DNA from: Haloimpatiens sp042688525
Lineage (GTDB): Bacteria; Bacillota; Clostridia; Clostridiales; Clostridiaceae
Length of the DNA: 64,000 nt
Reading direction: 5' to 3'
NCBI RefSeq assembly: GCF_042688525.2
Contig: NZ_JBHWAB010000001.1
Location: forward strand, 1,426,001-1,490,000
Both the position numbers and the translations under genes were made by a program. The notes beneath the pieces were generated by a model. That model did no database searches. It had not been told where the DNA came from and saw nothing but the letters and a program-made list of their open reading frames with translations. Below, piece by piece: positions 50,546 to 59,263 of the stretch (its first letter is position 1; each line of letters opens with the position of its first letter).

Positions 50546-51769
50546 TTAAGTATGTATTATTGGGCTTGTTAAATAATCACTGTTAGGATGAATATTTTTA
50601 TTTATTATGCTGTATGCTTTAGTTGATTGAATATCTAAATTTAATATATCATTTTTAAATTTTGGGATTTTTGTATAAACGGGTATATTTGAATTTGATT
50701 TCATATATTTTAAAATTTTCCTGCCTGTAGAATTAAATCCTAGAATTTTTGCATAAGGACAAGGCGATTTTCTAAGTGTGGCAATGTCATAATTATCAAA
50801 TCCAACAAAAAAATGAGTTAATATTCTATTTATTCTAGTATATGTATATCTTTTACTTTTAATTTTAAGTATCAAATCATTTAAAGATACAGAGTTTATA
50901 AGTTCTTTTAAAATTTTATTATCTAAGCCTTCTGAAATATCTGGTAATTTATTTAGAGTATTATTAGTTGTAAGAGCTTTATATTTTATATATTTAAATT
51001 CATCTTCTTCAAAAGTGAAATGGTAGTTTAGTTCATTTAATTTACAAAAAATATCATATGAATTTTTAGGCATAAAGTTTTTTAATACATCAAAATTATT
51101 GTTTGATTTTAAATAATTTCTTATTGCAGATGCAGATGAAAAAGAACTATTTAAATTTAAATCATTATATGAGTTTCCTTCTCTTTTAATGCAAAACGGT
51201 TTTATGTTACTGCTAAGTTTTAGAATACTTTTACAATATTCAATTCCTAGAATATTATTTGAGGAAGTTAATATATCATCTAATTCTTCTTGTCTTAAAG
51301 ATGCATATGTTTTATTTAAATATTCTTGTAAAGACTTACTTCGAGCTAAAGGATAGCTTAAGCCTTTATTTAAATAATTTTTTAGTGAAATTTTAAAGTC
51401 TTCTGGTTCATTAGAAAATATTTTTGATATTGTCATTAATGTTTCTATGTTATTATTTTCACTTCCAAAACATATACTATCAACTATTCCCAAACTATTC
51501 AAAAGACTAATAGCTCCAAATCCAAAAAATTCTGCTGAAGATAAACTGTATACACAGGGTAATTCTAACACCAAATCTACACCATTCATTAAAGCTATTT
51601 TGGTTCTTAACCATTTATCTATTATTGCAGGTATACCCCTTTGAACAAAATTTCCGCTCATAACAGCTATTAAACCATCGCAATTAGTTAATTCTTTAGT
51701 CTTGTTTATATGGTAAATATGGCCATTATGAAAAGGATTATACTCAACTATTATTCCGCTTATTTTCAC
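50546..51769 (-). CDS. tmcAL: tRNA(Met) cytidine acetate ligase TmcAL
   Basis: Acetylates the wobble cytidine of elongator tRNA(Met) using acetate and ATP. 407 residues from the GTG at 51769, so the protein starts KISGIIVEYNPFHNGH, the family N-terminus with HNGH at 14-17; upstream in-frame starts lack a ribosome binding site, whereas AAAGGCGG precedes this GTG. GNFVQRGIPAIIDKW, LELP and GSENN are also conserved. Its acetate substrate links it loosely to the pta-ackA pair, which is divergently transcribed next to it. Confidence 0.93.
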   Translation of the reverse strand: MKISGIIVEYNPFHNGHIYHINKTKELTNCDGLIAVMSGNFVQRGIPAIIDKWLRTKIALMNGVDLVLELPCVYSLSSAEFFGFGAISLLNSLGIVDSICFGSENNNIETLMTISKIFSNEPEDFKISLKNYLNKGLSYPLARSKSLQEYLNKTYASLRQEELDDILTSSNNILGIEYCKSILKLSSNIKPFCIKREGNSYNDLNLNSSFSSASAIRNYLKSNNNFDVLKNFMPKNSYDIFCKLNELNYHFTFEEDEFKYIKYKALTTNNTLNKLPDISEGLDNKILKELINSVSLNDLILKIKSKRYTYTRINRILTHFFVGFDNYDIATLRKSPCPYAKILGFNSTGRKILKYMKSNSNIPVYTKIPKFKNDILNLDIQSTKAYSIINKNIHPNSDYLTSPIIHT

Positions 51770-52072
51770 GTTTACGCCGCCTTTCATAAAAGATATCAAA
51801 TTTAAAATACAATTTTTCAAGTGGAGTATTGTTTACTAAAATAATTGTCATATGATAGTTTTAAAATCATTTACACAACATGTTATTTATGGTTTTGTAG
51901 ATTTAGTAATTGCAAAAGTTGAATCACTTAGTATTTATATTATAAATAATTTTTTATGTTTTTATCAATAAAAAGATTCAACAAAGAAAACTATTTTAAC
52001 ACAAAAAATATAAAATATTTTAAAATAAATTTATATTTTGTATTGAAAAGTGTTATAAAAAAGCGTTATATT
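51770..52072 (+). promoter_or_regulatory. Divergent tmcAL/pta region with pta promoter
   Basis: 344 bp lie between tmcAL and pta. TTGAAA (52043-52048) and TATATT (52067-52072), 18-bp spacer, form a likely sigma-A promoter for pta-ackA. Further up, GTTGAATC (51918-51925) and GATTCAAC (51975-51982) are 8-bp inverted repeats enclosing an AT-rich palindromic stretch; no gene is visible here. Confidence 0.55.
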
Positions 52073-52113
52073 ATTAAGTGTGTATTGCTTAAATAGAGAA
52101 AGGAGAAATGAAC

Positions 52114-53118
52114 ATGGAACTTATGGAAAAAATTTGGGAGATGGCTAGGAATGATAATAGAAAAATTGTTCTTCCTGAAGGAAATGAGGAAAGAACATTA
52201 AAAGCAGCTGAAAAAATAGTTGCAAATTCTTTAGCTAAGGTAATATTAGTAGAAAATGAAGAATCAATAAAAACAAAAGCACAAGAATTAGGTGTTAATC
52301 TTTCAGGAATAGAGATAATAGATCCTGATAAGTCCGATAAATTAGAAAAATATGTAAATGCATTTTATGAATTAAGAAAGAAAAAGGGAATGACATTAGA
52401 AAAAGCAGATAAAATAGTAAGGGATCCGTTATATTTTTCTACAATGATGGTAAAAATGGAAGATGCAGAAGGAATGGTATCAGGTGCTATTCACACTACA
52501 GGAGATCTTTTAAGACCAGGACTTCAAATAATAAAAACTGCACCAGGAACTTCAGTAGTTTCAAGTGTGTTTATTATGATGGTACCTGATTGTGAGTATG
52601 GAGAAAAAGGAATGTTATTGTTCTCTGATTGTGCAGTAAATCCTAATCCATCATCTGAACAACTAGCTTCAATAGCAATTACAACTGCAGAAACAGCAAA
52701 ATGGTTATGTAATTTAGAGCCAAAAGTAGCTATGCTTTCTTTCTCAACTATGGGAAGTGCTGATCATGAATTAGTTGACAAAGTAAGAAAAGGGACTGAA
52801 CTTGCAAAACAAATGAGACCTGACTTACTAATTGATGGGGAATTACAATTAGATGCTTCTATAGTACAAAAAGTAGCAGATCAGAAAGCACCAAATAGTG
52901 AAGTAGCAGGTAAGGCTAATATATTAATATTCCCTGATTTACAAGCTGGAAATATTGGTTATAAATTAGTTCAAAGATTTGCTAAAGCAGAAGCAGTAGG
53001 ACCTATATGTCAGGGCTTTGCAAAACCAATAAATGATTTATCAAGAGGTTGCAGTGTAGATGATATAGTAAACGTTGTAGCTGTAACAGCAGTTCAAGCC
53101 CAAAACATACAAAAATAG
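52114..53118 (+). CDS. pta: Phosphate acetyltransferase
   Basis: Converts acetyl-CoA plus phosphate to acetyl phosphate. 334 residues from the ATG at 52114, 8 nt after AGGAG; the ATG at 52108 is only 2 nt after it. ELMEKIWEMARNDNRKIVLPEG, VSGAIHTTGDLLRPGLQII, MLSFSTMGSA and NILIFPDLQAGNIGYKLVQR are family motifs. Short, single-domain Pta of the clostridial type. Followed by ackA, the next fermentation step, in one operon. Confidence 0.97.
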   Translation: MELMEKIWEMARNDNRKIVLPEGNEERTLKAAEKIVANSLAKVILVENEESIKTKAQELGVNLSGIEIIDPDKSDKLEKYVNAFYELRKKKGMTLEKADKIVRDPLYFSTMMVKMEDAEGMVSGAIHTTGDLLRPGLQIIKTAPGTSVVSSVFIMMVPDCEYGEKGMLLFSDCAVNPNPSSEQLASIAITTAETAKWLCNLEPKVAMLSFSTMGSADHELVDKVRKGTELAKQMRPDLLIDGELQLDASIVQKVADQKAPNSEVAGKANILIFPDLQAGNIGYKLVQRFAKAEAVGPICQGFAKPINDLSRGCSVDDIVNVVAVTAVQAQNIQK

Positions 53119-53166
53119 TAAAAAAATATATTTAAATACTTTTTTATGACATGGGAGGAATTTAAA

Positions 53167-54363
53167 ATGAAAATATTAGTAATTAACTGTGGTAGTTCAT
53201 CATTAAAATATCAATTAATTGATATGAACACAGAAAAAGATATTGCAAAAGGGTTAGTTGAAAGAATAGGAATAGAAGGTTCTATATTAACTCAAAAAGT
53301 AGATGATGATAAATACATAATAGAAAAACCAATGAAAGATCATCAAGTAGCAATAGAATTAGTTTTGAAAGCTTTAATTGATGAAGAACATGGTGTTATA
53401 AGTAATATGTCTGAAATATCTGCTGTTGGACATAGAGTTGTACATGGAGGAGAAAAATATTCTCATTCTGTATTAGTAAATGATGAAGTAATGAAAAATT
53501 TAGAAGCATGTGTTAAACTTGCACCACTTCACAATCCAGCAAATATCATAGGTATTAATGCTTGTAAAGAGTTAATGCCAAATACTCCAATGGTAGTTGT
53601 ATTTGATACTGCATTTCATCAAACAATGCCTGAATATGCATATATGTATGCACTTCCATATGAATTATATAGTAAACATAGTGTAAGAAGATATGGAATG
53701 CATGGAACTTCTCATAAGTATGTTTCATTAACTGCAGCAGAAATGATGGGTAAAAATATTGAAGATTTAAAGATATTAACTTGTCACTTAGGAAATGGAG
53801 CAAGTTGTGCCGCTGTTGATCATGGTAAAGTTATTGATACTTCTATGGGATTAACTCCATTAGAAGGATTAGTTATGGGAACAAGATGTGGAGATATAGA
53901 TCCTGCTATAGTACCATTTGTTATGAAAGCAGAAAATTTATCTGTAGAAGAAATGGATAATTTAATGAATAAAAAATCAGGAGTTTTAGGTGTTTCAGGA
54001 GTAAGTAGTGATTTCAGAGATATACAAAATGCAGCAGATGAAGGCAATCATAGGGCAAAATTAGCATTAGATATGTTCTATTATAGAGTTAAAAAATACA
54101 TAGGTGCTTATACAGCAGCTATGGGAGGAATTGATTGTTTAGTATTTACAGCAGGATTAGGAGAAAATTCTATAGTTGGTAGAGAAGCTATTTGTAAGGG
54201 ACTAGAATATTTAGGAATAAAAATAGATTTAGAAAAAAATAATGGTAGAGGTAAAGCAATAGAAATAAGTACAGATGATTCAAAAGTTAAAGTATTTTCT
54301 ATACCTACTAACGAAGAATTAATGATAGCTAGAGATACTAAGGGAATTGTAAAAAATAACTAA
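53167..54363 (+). CDS. ackA: Acetate kinase
   Basis: Makes ATP and acetate from acetyl phosphate. 398 residues from the ATG at 53167 after GGGAGGA; an ATG at 53146 precedes that site. ILVINCGSSSLKYQLID, VGHRVVHGGEKY, VFDTAFHQTMPEYAYMYALP, RYGMHGTSHKYV, THLGNG-type CHLGNGAS and FTAGLGENS. Together with Pta this is the main ATP-yielding acetate branch of clostridial fermentation. Confidence 0.97.
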   Translation: MKILVINCGSSSLKYQLIDMNTEKDIAKGLVERIGIEGSILTQKVDDDKYIIEKPMKDHQVAIELVLKALIDEEHGVISNMSEISAVGHRVVHGGEKYSHSVLVNDEVMKNLEACVKLAPLHNPANIIGINACKELMPNTPMVVVFDTAFHQTMPEYAYMYALPYELYSKHSVRRYGMHGTSHKYVSLTAAEMMGKNIEDLKILTCHLGNGASCAAVDHGKVIDTSMGLTPLEGLVMGTRCGDIDPAIVPFVMKAENLSVEEMDNLMNKKSGVLGVSGVSSDFRDIQNAADEGNHRAKLALDMFYYRVKKYIGAYTAAMGGIDCLVFTAGLGENSIVGREAICKGLEYLGIKIDLEKNNGRGKAIEISTDDSKVKVFSIPTNEELMIARDTKGIVKNN

Positions 54364-54378
54364 GTATTAACTTTAAGA

Positions 54379-54416
54379 AAATGGTGGTATTTATTTGAAA
54401 TAAGTGCCACCATTTA
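54379..54416 (+). terminator. Long hairpin after ackA
   Basis: AAATGGTGGTATTTATTT pairs with AAATAAGTGCCACCATTT through wobbles, a roughly 16-bp stem; no T run follows, so it may be a weak terminator or processing site. Confidence 0.6.
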
Positions 54417-54426
54417 TAAATAGAAC

Positions 54427-54455
54427 TTGACTTTTAATTGTACTATCGATATAAT
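54427..54455 (+). promoter_or_regulatory. Strong sigma-A promoter of the DUF177-rpmF operon
   Basis: TTGACT (54427-54432), exactly 17 bp, TATAAT (54450-54455): near-consensus, 41 bp before the gene. Confidence 0.85.
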
Positions 54456-54495
54456 AATGGTGTTTGTTGTAATTACTTGCAAGAGGTGCTTTGTT

Positions 54496-54987
54496 ATGAA
54501 AATTGATATTTCTGATTTATTAAAAAGAAAAATAACTAAGCAGCATTTAGAACTAAATTTTCAAGAAGAAAATCTTAATGTTGGTGGAGAAGTTATAGAG
54601 TTTTCTAAACCTGTTAACTTGGATATTACATTAAGAAATTTGGAGAATGTAATAACTCTAAATGGTAATTTAAAAGCTGAGGTTATTCTTACTTGTTCTA
54701 GATGTTTAGAAAAATTTAATTTTACTGTTGAAGTTGAATTAAATGAAAAAATTTCTAACAATCAAGAAAATAAAGATGATGATGTCATCTTTATACATAA
54801 TAGTAAGTTGGATTTAAATGATATTGTTTGTACTAATATCATTATGGCCTTACCAATAAAAAGGCTGTGTAAAGAGGATTGTAAAGGCTTATGCCAAGTT
54901 TGTGGGGCAAATTTGAATTATTCACAATGTGATTGTGATAAAGAAGATATTGATCCAAGGTTGGCAAAGTTAAAGGATTTTTTCTAA
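54496..54987 (+). CDS. DUF177 (YceD) protein
   Basis: YceD/DUF177 family, linked to 23S rRNA accumulation in plants and bacteria; here paired with L32. 163 residues from the ATG at 54496 (GAGGTG 7 nt upstream); an in-frame TTG extension upstream covers the promoter. Four paired cysteines: CSRCLEKF near 77-80, and LCKEDCKGLCQVCGANLNYSQCDC near 125-150, probably a zinc site. ATT-rich N-terminus. 33 nt before rpmF, the universal order. Confidence 0.92.
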   Translation: MKIDISDLLKRKITKQHLELNFQEENLNVGGEVIEFSKPVNLDITLRNLENVITLNGNLKAEVILTCSRCLEKFNFTVEVELNEKISNNQENKDDDVIFIHNSKLDLNDIVCTNIIMALPIKRLCKEDCKGLCQVCGANLNYSQCDCDKEDIDPRLAKLKDFF

Positions 54988-55020
54988 GTTAATTTAAGTT
55001 AATTAAGGAGGTGTTCATAG

Positions 55021-55203
55021 ATGGGTAATCCAAAGAGAAAAATATCAAAAGCAAGAAGAGATTCAAGAAGAGCTCAAACATTTAAACTAAGCGCACCAGG
55101 TTTAGTTGAATGTCCTCAATGTCATGAGATGAAGCTTGCACATAGAGTATGCGCTAATTGTGGATACTACAAAAATAAAGAAGTTGTTTCAACTGAAAAA
55201 TAA
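55021..55203 (+). CDS. rpmF: 50S ribosomal protein L32
   Basis: 60 residues. MGNPKRKISKARRDSRRAQTFKL basic N-terminus, then a zinc ribbon CPQCHEMKLAHRVCANCGYY (the Cys4 form of L32). ATG after AAGGAGGTG. Followed by a strong terminator, then the plsX operon. Confidence 0.97.
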   Translation: MGNPKRKISKARRDSRRAQTFKLSAPGLVECPQCHEMKLAHRVCANCGYYKNKEVVSTEK

Positions 55204-55204
55204 T

Positions 55205-55238
55205 AAAAGAAAGTCATATTGACTTTCTTTTATTTTTT
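55205..55238 (+). terminator. Terminator after rpmF
   Basis: AAAAGAAAGTC (55205-55215) and GACTTTCTTTT (55221-55231), perfect 11-bp stem, then ATTTTTT. Confidence 0.92.
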
Positions 55239-55309
55239 ATCTTATATTAAGTTTATTTTATATTCATTAGGCCTTAATCATATCTTATGTGTAAATATAT
55301 TTGTTTTTG

Positions 55310-55339
55310 TTGCTATAGTTATATAGTTAAGGATATAAT
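55310..55339 (+). promoter_or_regulatory. Candidate promoter of plsX-acpP
   Basis: TTGCTA (55310-55315), 18-bp spacer, TATAAT (55334-55339), 43 bp before plsX. No FapR-like operator was recognised. Confidence 0.6.
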
Positions 55340-55382
55340 AAACATTAGAGGTTTTATTTTTATATAAAGTGAGGTTATTAAT

Positions 55383-56396
55383 ATGATAATAGCAGTAGAT
55401 GGTATGGGAGGAGATTTTGCACCTGATTGTATAGTGGAAGGGTGTGTAAAAGCAGTAAATGAATTTAAGGATATAGAGATAATAATAACAGGACCACAAG
55501 ATATTATAAAAAATAAACTTTCAAATTATCAATATGATAAACAAAAAATTAAAATTGTAGATGCTAAAGATGTTATAAGCAATAATGAACAACCAGTTAA
55601 GGCTATAAGAAGGAAAAAAGATTCAAGTTTGTATAAAGCATTAAATTTAGTTAAAAATAAAGAAGCGGATGCTGTGATTTCTGCTGGAAGTACAGGTGCG
55701 TTTATGGCAGGGTCCTTATTCATAGTTGGTAGAATAAGAGGAATTGATAGACCAGCAATAGCACCAGTTTTACCAAGTAAAGGTGGCCCATGGATGCTCA
55801 TAGATTGTGGTGCTAATGCTGAGTGTAAGCCTATAAATTTGCTTCAATTTGCTGTAATGGGTAAAACTTATTTTGAAAATATACTAAACATGAGTAATCC
55901 TACTGTTGGGCTTATTAATATAGGGTCTGAAGAAGAAAAAGGTAATACACTTACAAAAGAGGCACATAAACTCTTAAAAGAAAGTGAGATAAATTTTGTT
56001 GGTAATGTAGAACCAAGAGAAATACCAAAAGGAGAAACAAATGTATTAGTATGTGATGGATTTGTTGGAAATACGGTTTTGAAGATGTACGAGGGTGTTG
56101 CATCTACAATTTTTTCAGTATTAAAAGAAGAAATTATGTCTTCAACTAGAACTAAAATAGGAGGAGCACTTCTTAAACCAGTATTTAATAAGTTCAAAAA
56201 AGATTATGATTATAGTGAATATGGTGGAGCAGCTTTTTTAGGTGTTAAAGGTATATGTATAAAAGCTCATGGAAGTTCAGATTCAAAAGCTATTAAAAAT
56301 GCTATAAGACAGGCTATAAAATTTCATAAAAATAAAATTATTGATAAGATAAAGGCTGAAATAGAAAATGAAAAACAAGAAAAAAAGGATAATTAG
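55383..56396 (+). CDS. plsX: Phosphate acyltransferase PlsX
   Basis: Makes acyl-phosphate from acyl-ACP, first step of phosphatidate synthesis. 337 residues: AVDGMGGDFAPDCIVEG, ISAGSTGAFMAG, LIDCGANAECKP, NIGSEEEKGN, CDGFVGNTVLKMYEG and GAAFLGVKGICIKAHGSS. ATG after AAAGTGAGG. In many Firmicutes plsX sits with fab genes; here acpP follows directly. Works with FakA-type acyl phosphate supply. Confidence 0.96.
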   Translation: MIIAVDGMGGDFAPDCIVEGCVKAVNEFKDIEIIITGPQDIIKNKLSNYQYDKQKIKIVDAKDVISNNEQPVKAIRRKKDSSLYKALNLVKNKEADAVISAGSTGAFMAGSLFIVGRIRGIDRPAIAPVLPSKGGPWMLIDCGANAECKPINLLQFAVMGKTYFENILNMSNPTVGLINIGSEEEKGNTLTKEAHKLLKESEINFVGNVEPREIPKGETNVLVCDGFVGNTVLKMYEGVASTIFSVLKEEIMSSTRTKIGGALLKPVFNKFKKDYDYSEYGGAAFLGVKGICIKAHGSSDSKAIKNAIRQAIKFHKNKIIDKIKAEIENEKQEKKDN

Positions 56397-56490
56397 GAAT
56401 AAATTTTGTGGTATTGATGATATTATTATATTGACGATATCAATTTTATATACTATTATCTATTTGTAGATTTTTTTAGGAGGTGAGAAT

Positions 56491-56724
56491 ATGATTTTTG
56501 ATAAAGTAAAAAAAATAATAGTTGAACAGTTAAGTTTAGATGAAGAAGAAATAAAAATGGAATCTTCTTTTATAGATGATTTAGGAGCAGATTCTTTAGA
56601 TATCGTAGAACTTGTAATGGCATTAGAAGAGGAATTTGATATGGAAATTCCAGATGAAGATGCTGAAAAAGTTTCTACAGTTGGAGATGTTGTTGAATAC
56701 ATAAAACAACATGTTGAAGAATAG
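56491..56724 (+). CDS. acpP: Acyl carrier protein
   Basis: Carries growing acyl chains on 4'-phosphopantetheine. 77 residues, acidic four-helix protein; Ser35 in DDLGADSLD is the prosthetic attachment site. MEIPDEDAEKVSTVGDVVEYI is helix III/IV. ATG after TAGGAGGTG. 94 nt after plsX and ended by a terminator before rnc. Confidence 0.97.
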   Translation: MIFDKVKKIIVEQLSLDEEEIKMESSFIDDLGADSLDIVELVMALEEEFDMEIPDEDAEKVSTVGDVVEYIKQHVEE

Positions 56725-56728
56725 TAAA

Positions 56729-56765
56729 AAAAGGTCCCGTTTGTATTACGGGACTTTAAGTTTTT
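56729..56765 (+). terminator. Terminator-like hairpin after acpP
   Basis: GTCCCGT (56734-56740) and ACGGGAC (56748-56754), extended by A-T pairs, then interrupted T tract. Some read-through into rnc is likely. Confidence 0.7.
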
Positions 56766-56781
56766 ATGAATAATATTATAT

Positions 56782-56827
56782 AGTTTATTCTTGAATTTGC
56801 GTTTTGGTGCAAATTGAAGAATAAACT
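56782..56827 (+). promoter_or_regulatory. 19-bp hairpin in the rnc leader
   Basis: 56782-56800 pairs with 56809-56827 over 19 bp with a single mismatch, 8-nt loop GTTTTGGT, ending 8 nt before the rnc ribosome binding site. Long enough to be an RNase III substrate, so self-cleavage and autoregulation are possible. Confidence 0.65.
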
Positions 56828-56848
56828 TTATTAGAAAGGAAAGTGAAT

Positions 56849-57550
56849 ATGGAGTATTCAAGAAAAAACATTCTAATGGAGTTAGAAGAAAAAATAGGAG
56901 TAAAATTTGAAAATAAAAATTTATTAGAAATAGCACTTACTCATAGTTCATATGTAAATCATAAAAAAAATACTAAATTTAATGAGAGATTAGAATTTTT
57001 AGGGGATGCTGTTTTAGAGTTAACAATCTCAGAATATTTGTTTAAGGAATATAATAAAAAAGATGAAGGAGATTTGACTAAAATAAGAGCTTTAATTGTA
57101 TGTGAAAATTCATTATATCAAATTGCAAAAAAATGGGAATTGGGTAAATATATTAATATGAGCAAAGGTGAAGAACTTACAGGAGGAAGAACAAGGGTAT
57201 CGATTTTGTCAGATTGTGTAGAGGCAATAATTGCTGCCATTTACTTAGATAAGGGTTTTGAATGTGCAAAAGAATTTATTGTGTGTACTTTTGATGAAAA
57301 TATAAAAAAGGCTGTTAATAATGAAATAATTTTAGATTATAAGACTAAGTTACAAGAAGATATACAGCAAAGAGGAGAAATCTCAATTATGTATAACTTA
57401 GTTAAACATGAAGGCCCCCCACATAGGAGAAAATTTTACGTAGATGTAATTGTAGATGACAAAATTTTAGGAAATGGTAATGGTTATAGTAAAAAAGAAG
57501 CTGAGCAAAATGCTGCAAAAAAAGCTTTAAAAGAAATTGGAGGTAAATAA
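56849..57550 (+). CDS. rnc: Ribonuclease III
   Basis: Double-stranded RNA endonuclease for rRNA and mRNA processing. 233 residues from the ATG at 56849, 8 nt after AAAGGA; an in-frame GTG at 56843 is only 2 nt after it. Signature NERLEFLGDAVLEL with catalytic Glu/Asp, SDCVEAIIAAIYLDKGF, and the C-terminal dsRBD (DYKTKLQEDIQQ, GYSKKEAEQNAAKKAL). Its stop overlaps the radical SAM gene by one base (TAATG). Confidence 0.97.
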   Translation: MEYSRKNILMELEEKIGVKFENKNLLEIALTHSSYVNHKKNTKFNERLEFLGDAVLELTISEYLFKEYNKKDEGDLTKIRALIVCENSLYQIAKKWELGKYINMSKGEELTGGRTRVSILSDCVEAIIAAIYLDKGFECAKEFIVCTFDENIKKAVNNEIILDYKTKLQEDIQQRGEISIMYNLVKHEGPPHRRKFYVDVIVDDKILGNGNGYSKKEAEQNAAKKALKEIGGK

Positions 57551-58626
57551 TGTCAAAATCACATTATATAATACCTATATTTGTACCACATGAGGGATGT
57601 CCTCATAATTGTGTTTTTTGTAATCAAGAAAGTATAACAGGTATTACTGAAAAGGTTGATGCAGATTATACAGAAAAAATTATAGAACAATATTTGCAAA
57701 CTATAGATAATAATAATGCAGTAGTAGAAGTTTCTTTTTTCGGAGGAACGTTTACAGCTATTGACATAGATAAACAAAAAGAACTTTTACAAGTAGCAAA
57801 AAAATATAAAGACAATGGTAAAATAGATTATATACGTATATCTACGAGACCAGATTATATAAATGAAGAAATATTAGATAATTTAAAAATGTACAGTTTA
57901 GATATTATAGAACTTGGTGTACAATCTTTGGATGAGGATGTTCTTTTAAAATCAGGACGTGGTCATACAGGTGAAGATGTATATAATGCTTCGAAATTAA
58001 TAAAGAAATATGGTTTTACATTAGGTCATCAAATTATGCTTGGTCTTCCAGGTGATAATTTTAAGAAAGATATACAAACTGCAAGGAAAGTTATAAAAAT
58101 GAAACCTAGTATATGTAGAATTTATCCTGCATTAGTTATAAAAAATACACCTATGGAAAGAATGTATTTAAATGGGATATATAAACCATATACTTTAGAT
58201 GAAGCAGTAGAGATTTGTAAAGATATATACGGAATGTTCTTAAGTAGTAATATAAACGTGATAAGAGTTGGACTGCAGCCTACAGAAGAGATTAATGTGG
58301 GAAAAGAATTGTTAGAAGGACCTTTTCATCCTGCATTTAGAGAATTAGTAGATGGAAGTATATATAATGATATGATTCTTGATAATTTAAAATACATAAA
58401 TGAAGAAAATATAATATTAAGAGTTAATCCTAGAGATATATCAAAATTATATGCAAACAAGAAACAATTTTTTAACGACATGAAAAAGCAATTAAAGACA
58501 ATTAAAATTAAAGTTATTCAGGATGATTTGATTAAAAGAGGTGAACTTATTATAGAAGGTGATAAAAAATGTAATAAGTTGTCATTTGGTGAGTATATTC
58601 AAAATAAGTATAAAAAAGGATATTGA
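57550..58626 (+). CDS. Elp3-like radical SAM protein
   Basis: Radical SAM/Elp3-fold protein, no reaction proven. 358 residues. Cluster motif Cys17-x3-Cys21-x2-Cys24 (CPHNCVFC) followed by NQESITG; VSFFGGTFTAID, RISTRPDYI and ELGVQSLDEDVL are shared with tRNA-modifying Elp3/YhcC-type enzymes; GHQIMLGLPGD. Lacks an acetyltransferase domain. Always linked to rnc-smc in clostridia; a tRNA-modification role is inferred. Confidence 0.85.
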   Translation: MSKSHYIIPIFVPHEGCPHNCVFCNQESITGITEKVDADYTEKIIEQYLQTIDNNNAVVEVSFFGGTFTAIDIDKQKELLQVAKKYKDNGKIDYIRISTRPDYINEEILDNLKMYSLDIIELGVQSLDEDVLLKSGRGHTGEDVYNASKLIKKYGFTLGHQIMLGLPGDNFKKDIQTARKVIKMKPSICRIYPALVIKNTPMERMYLNGIYKPYTLDEAVEICKDIYGMFLSSNINVIRVGLQPTEEINVGKELLEGPFHPAFRELVDGSIYNDMILDNLKYINEENIILRVNPRDISKLYANKKQFFNDMKKQLKTIKIKVIQDDLIKRGELIIEGDKKCNKLSFGEYIQNKYKKGY

Positions 58627-58690
58627 TGGTTTTTATAGAATATAGTTCCTATAAATAGTAATAATAATTTTTATAGGGAGGAATATAACT

Positions 58691-58951
58691 ATGGAAGTAT
58701 TAAAAGTATCAGCTCAATCTTCTCCAAAATCAGTTGCAGGGGCATTGGCAGCTATTGTAAGAGATAATAAGGTTGCAGAAATTCAAGCAATTGGTGCAGG
58801 ATCAGTAAATCAATCAGTTAAGTCAATAGCTATAGCGAGGGGATTTGTGGCTCCTAATGGTATTGATTTAGTGACTATTCCAGCTTTTTCACAAATAGAA
58901 ATTGATGGTGAAGAAAGAACCGCTATTAAATTAATAGTTGAAGCAAGATAA
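58691..58951 (+). CDS. spoVS: Stage V sporulation protein SpoVS
   Basis: Small Alba-fold protein needed for septum/coat completion in Bacillus. 86 residues, extremely conserved: MEVLKVSAQSSPKSVAGALA, VNQSVKSIAIARGFVAP, LVTIPAFSQIEIDGEERTAI. ATG after AGGGAGGA. Stand-alone, between the radical SAM gene and a perfect palindrome terminator. Confidence 0.96.
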   Translation: MEVLKVSAQSSPKSVAGALAAIVRDNKVAEIQAIGAGSVNQSVKSIAIARGFVAPNGIDLVTIPAFSQIEIDGEERTAIKLIVEAR

Positions 58952-58955
58952 AAAA

Positions 58956-58985
58956 AGGCTCTCATGATTTAAATCATGAGAGCCT
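58956..58985. terminator. Perfect 30-bp palindrome after spoVS
   Basis: AGGCTCTCATGATTT (58956-58970) is followed directly by its exact reverse complement (58971-58985): 15-bp inverted repeat with no spacer. A run before it, but no T run after it, so termination strength is uncertain. Confidence 0.85.
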
Positions 58986-59136
58986 ATTTAAATACAATAA
59001 TGTCATTGATATTTTTTTTGATATACTATAAACTAATATAGATGTCGAATGTTAAAATATATCTACGGATTCAGTATAAACTGTACTTGAAGCCAAGTTC
59101 GAATTAGTAAGTTAAATTTTAATAGAGGTGAGCAAA

Positions 59137-59235
59137 TTGAGAAAGAAGCAAAGAGAGAAAATGACGAAAATAATGGTTTATGTAATTATAGTTATATTTG
59201 TAGTTACATTATTACCAATGGTGTTTGGAAGATAA
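59137..59235 (+). CDS. 32-residue single-helix membrane peptide
   Basis: TTG start at 59137, about 6 nt after AGAGGTGAG; 32 residues. Basic head RKKQREKMTKIM, one transmembrane helix VYVIIVIFVVTLLPMV and a short tail. Resembles the tiny DUF4044/Prli42-type Firmicute peptides, which have the same KKMTKIMVWVM-type pattern, though I cannot confirm the family. 28 bp before smc and probably co-transcribed with it. Confidence 0.6.
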   Translation: MRKKQREKMTKIMVYVIIVIFVVTLLPMVFGR

Positions 59236-59263
59236 GCTTATAGTAATATAGGAGAGTGTGAGC

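Noticed and set aside
54427..54495. N-terminal extension of the DUF177 protein
   Set aside because: The extension is the promoter itself (TTGACT-N17-TATAAT); the ATG at 54496 has the ribosome binding site.
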